DNA of 58,029 nucleotides, taken from NCBI GenBank assembly GCA_030372965.1, contig JAUCQC010000170.1, positions 1-58,029 of the forward strand, in the 5' to 3' direction. Both the position numbers and the translations under genes were made by a program. The notes below the pieces were generated by a model. It did no database searches. It was not told the origin of the DNA and saw nothing but the letters and a program-made list of their open reading frames with translations. The stretch is from a bacterium (GTDB lineage: Bacteria > Zhuqueibacterota > QNDG01 > DTFT01). This document shows, piece by piece, positions 57,460-58,029 of this stretch. Numbering within the stretch: position 1 is the stretch's first letter; every line of letters starts with the position of its first letter.

Positions 57460-57988
57460 CTAGAACCAGAACACCGGCGCGAGGCAGGCGGCGCAGATGA
57501 GCAGGAATCCCGGGATCAGGGCGCGGCGGAACTCAGGCGATCCGGAGAACCAGCAGGCGCCCATCTTGAAAACGGTGTTGGACAGCGCGGCCAGGGCGAC
57601 GGCGATCGCGGCCGTGGCGGAATCGATGCCGCCCGCCGACTGCTGCAGCCGGCCGGTCGACAGAACGATGGCGTCCACGTCCACCAGCCCGGACAGCACG
57701 GACGTGGCGTAAACGCCCGAATTGCCGAAACGGATCCGGGCCATGTTCGTGGCCAGCAGGACCGCGGCGAAAATCGCGCCGAATTTCAGAGACATGCCCA
57801 GTTCGAACGGGTTGTGGAGCGGCACGCCGCGGTCGGAAGCGGCCGGGCGCGTTTGCCGCCACAGCAGGCCGGCGGCCGCCAGCGCGCAGGCGGCGGAGGC
57901 GGCGAGAAACGGCCAGCACCGGCCCAGCAGGCCCGGGTTGACCACCGCGAGCACCGCCCCGATACGGACGAACATCACGGTCCAGGCC
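57460..57988 (-). CDS. MgtC/SapB-DUF4010-like membrane protein, 5'-truncated at contig end
   Basis: 'NPFELGMSLKFGAIFAAVLLATNMARIRFGNSGVYATSVLSGLVDVDAIVLS'; upstream codons belong to adapter. Confidence 0.75.
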
Positions 57989-58029
57989 CTGTCTCTTATA
58001 CACATCTGACGCTGCCGACGAGTTCCGAA
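57989..58029. other. Illumina Nextera transposase adapter remnant, possibly including an 8-nt index
   Basis: CTGTCTCTTATACACATCT (57989-58007) + GACGCTGCCGACGA (58008-58021) + GTTCCGAA (8 nt). Confidence 0.97.

Noticed and set aside
57460-58005. Complete-looking ORF starting MCIRDRAWTV
   Set aside because: The first codons are Nextera adapter; the real gene is truncated at the contig end.

Overview
A 58-kb high-GC bacterial contig, probably from an uncultivated FCB-type lineage: it has several secreted proteins with type IX-like 'PNPFN' C-terminal domains, a TonB-dependent receptor and Omp85-type outer-membrane proteins. It is mostly chromosomal. Recognisable genes: split glycine decarboxylase gcvPA, gcvH, efp-accB-accC, fadD-type ligase, YrdC/YciO family, wecB, argH, phosphoglucomutase family, ppx/gppA, rsmE, smc, SPFH, GH5, GH31, TM1410-like GH, AGE epimerase and an ABC-2 exporter. 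One initiator-type tRNA-Met is present. No rRNA, CRISPR array or transposase was found. The most interesting points are: (i) a four-gene, 4-nt-overlapping cassette (33180-38675) encoding a TPR/thioredoxin-fold protein whose CxxC is SxxS, a metallophosphoesterase, an FG-GAP propeller and a one-POTRA-like Omp85 barrel; (ii) intergenic arrays with strict 8-bp (ACGT) and 7-bp (GTTC) periodicity, some folding into hairpins beside genes; (iii) a four-helix-bundle (23S IVS-type) protein with a ten-unit R-[N/H]-[E/D]-[N/H/R] extension; (iv) a basic histone-H1-like tail on GcvPA; (v) a duplicated 3' end of tRNA-fMet plus terminator, followed by REP-like hairpins; (vi) a Nextera adapter remnant at the 3' end that creates the false 'MCIRDR' ORF start. 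All calls come from reading the sequence and the supplied ORF track; no database search was run.
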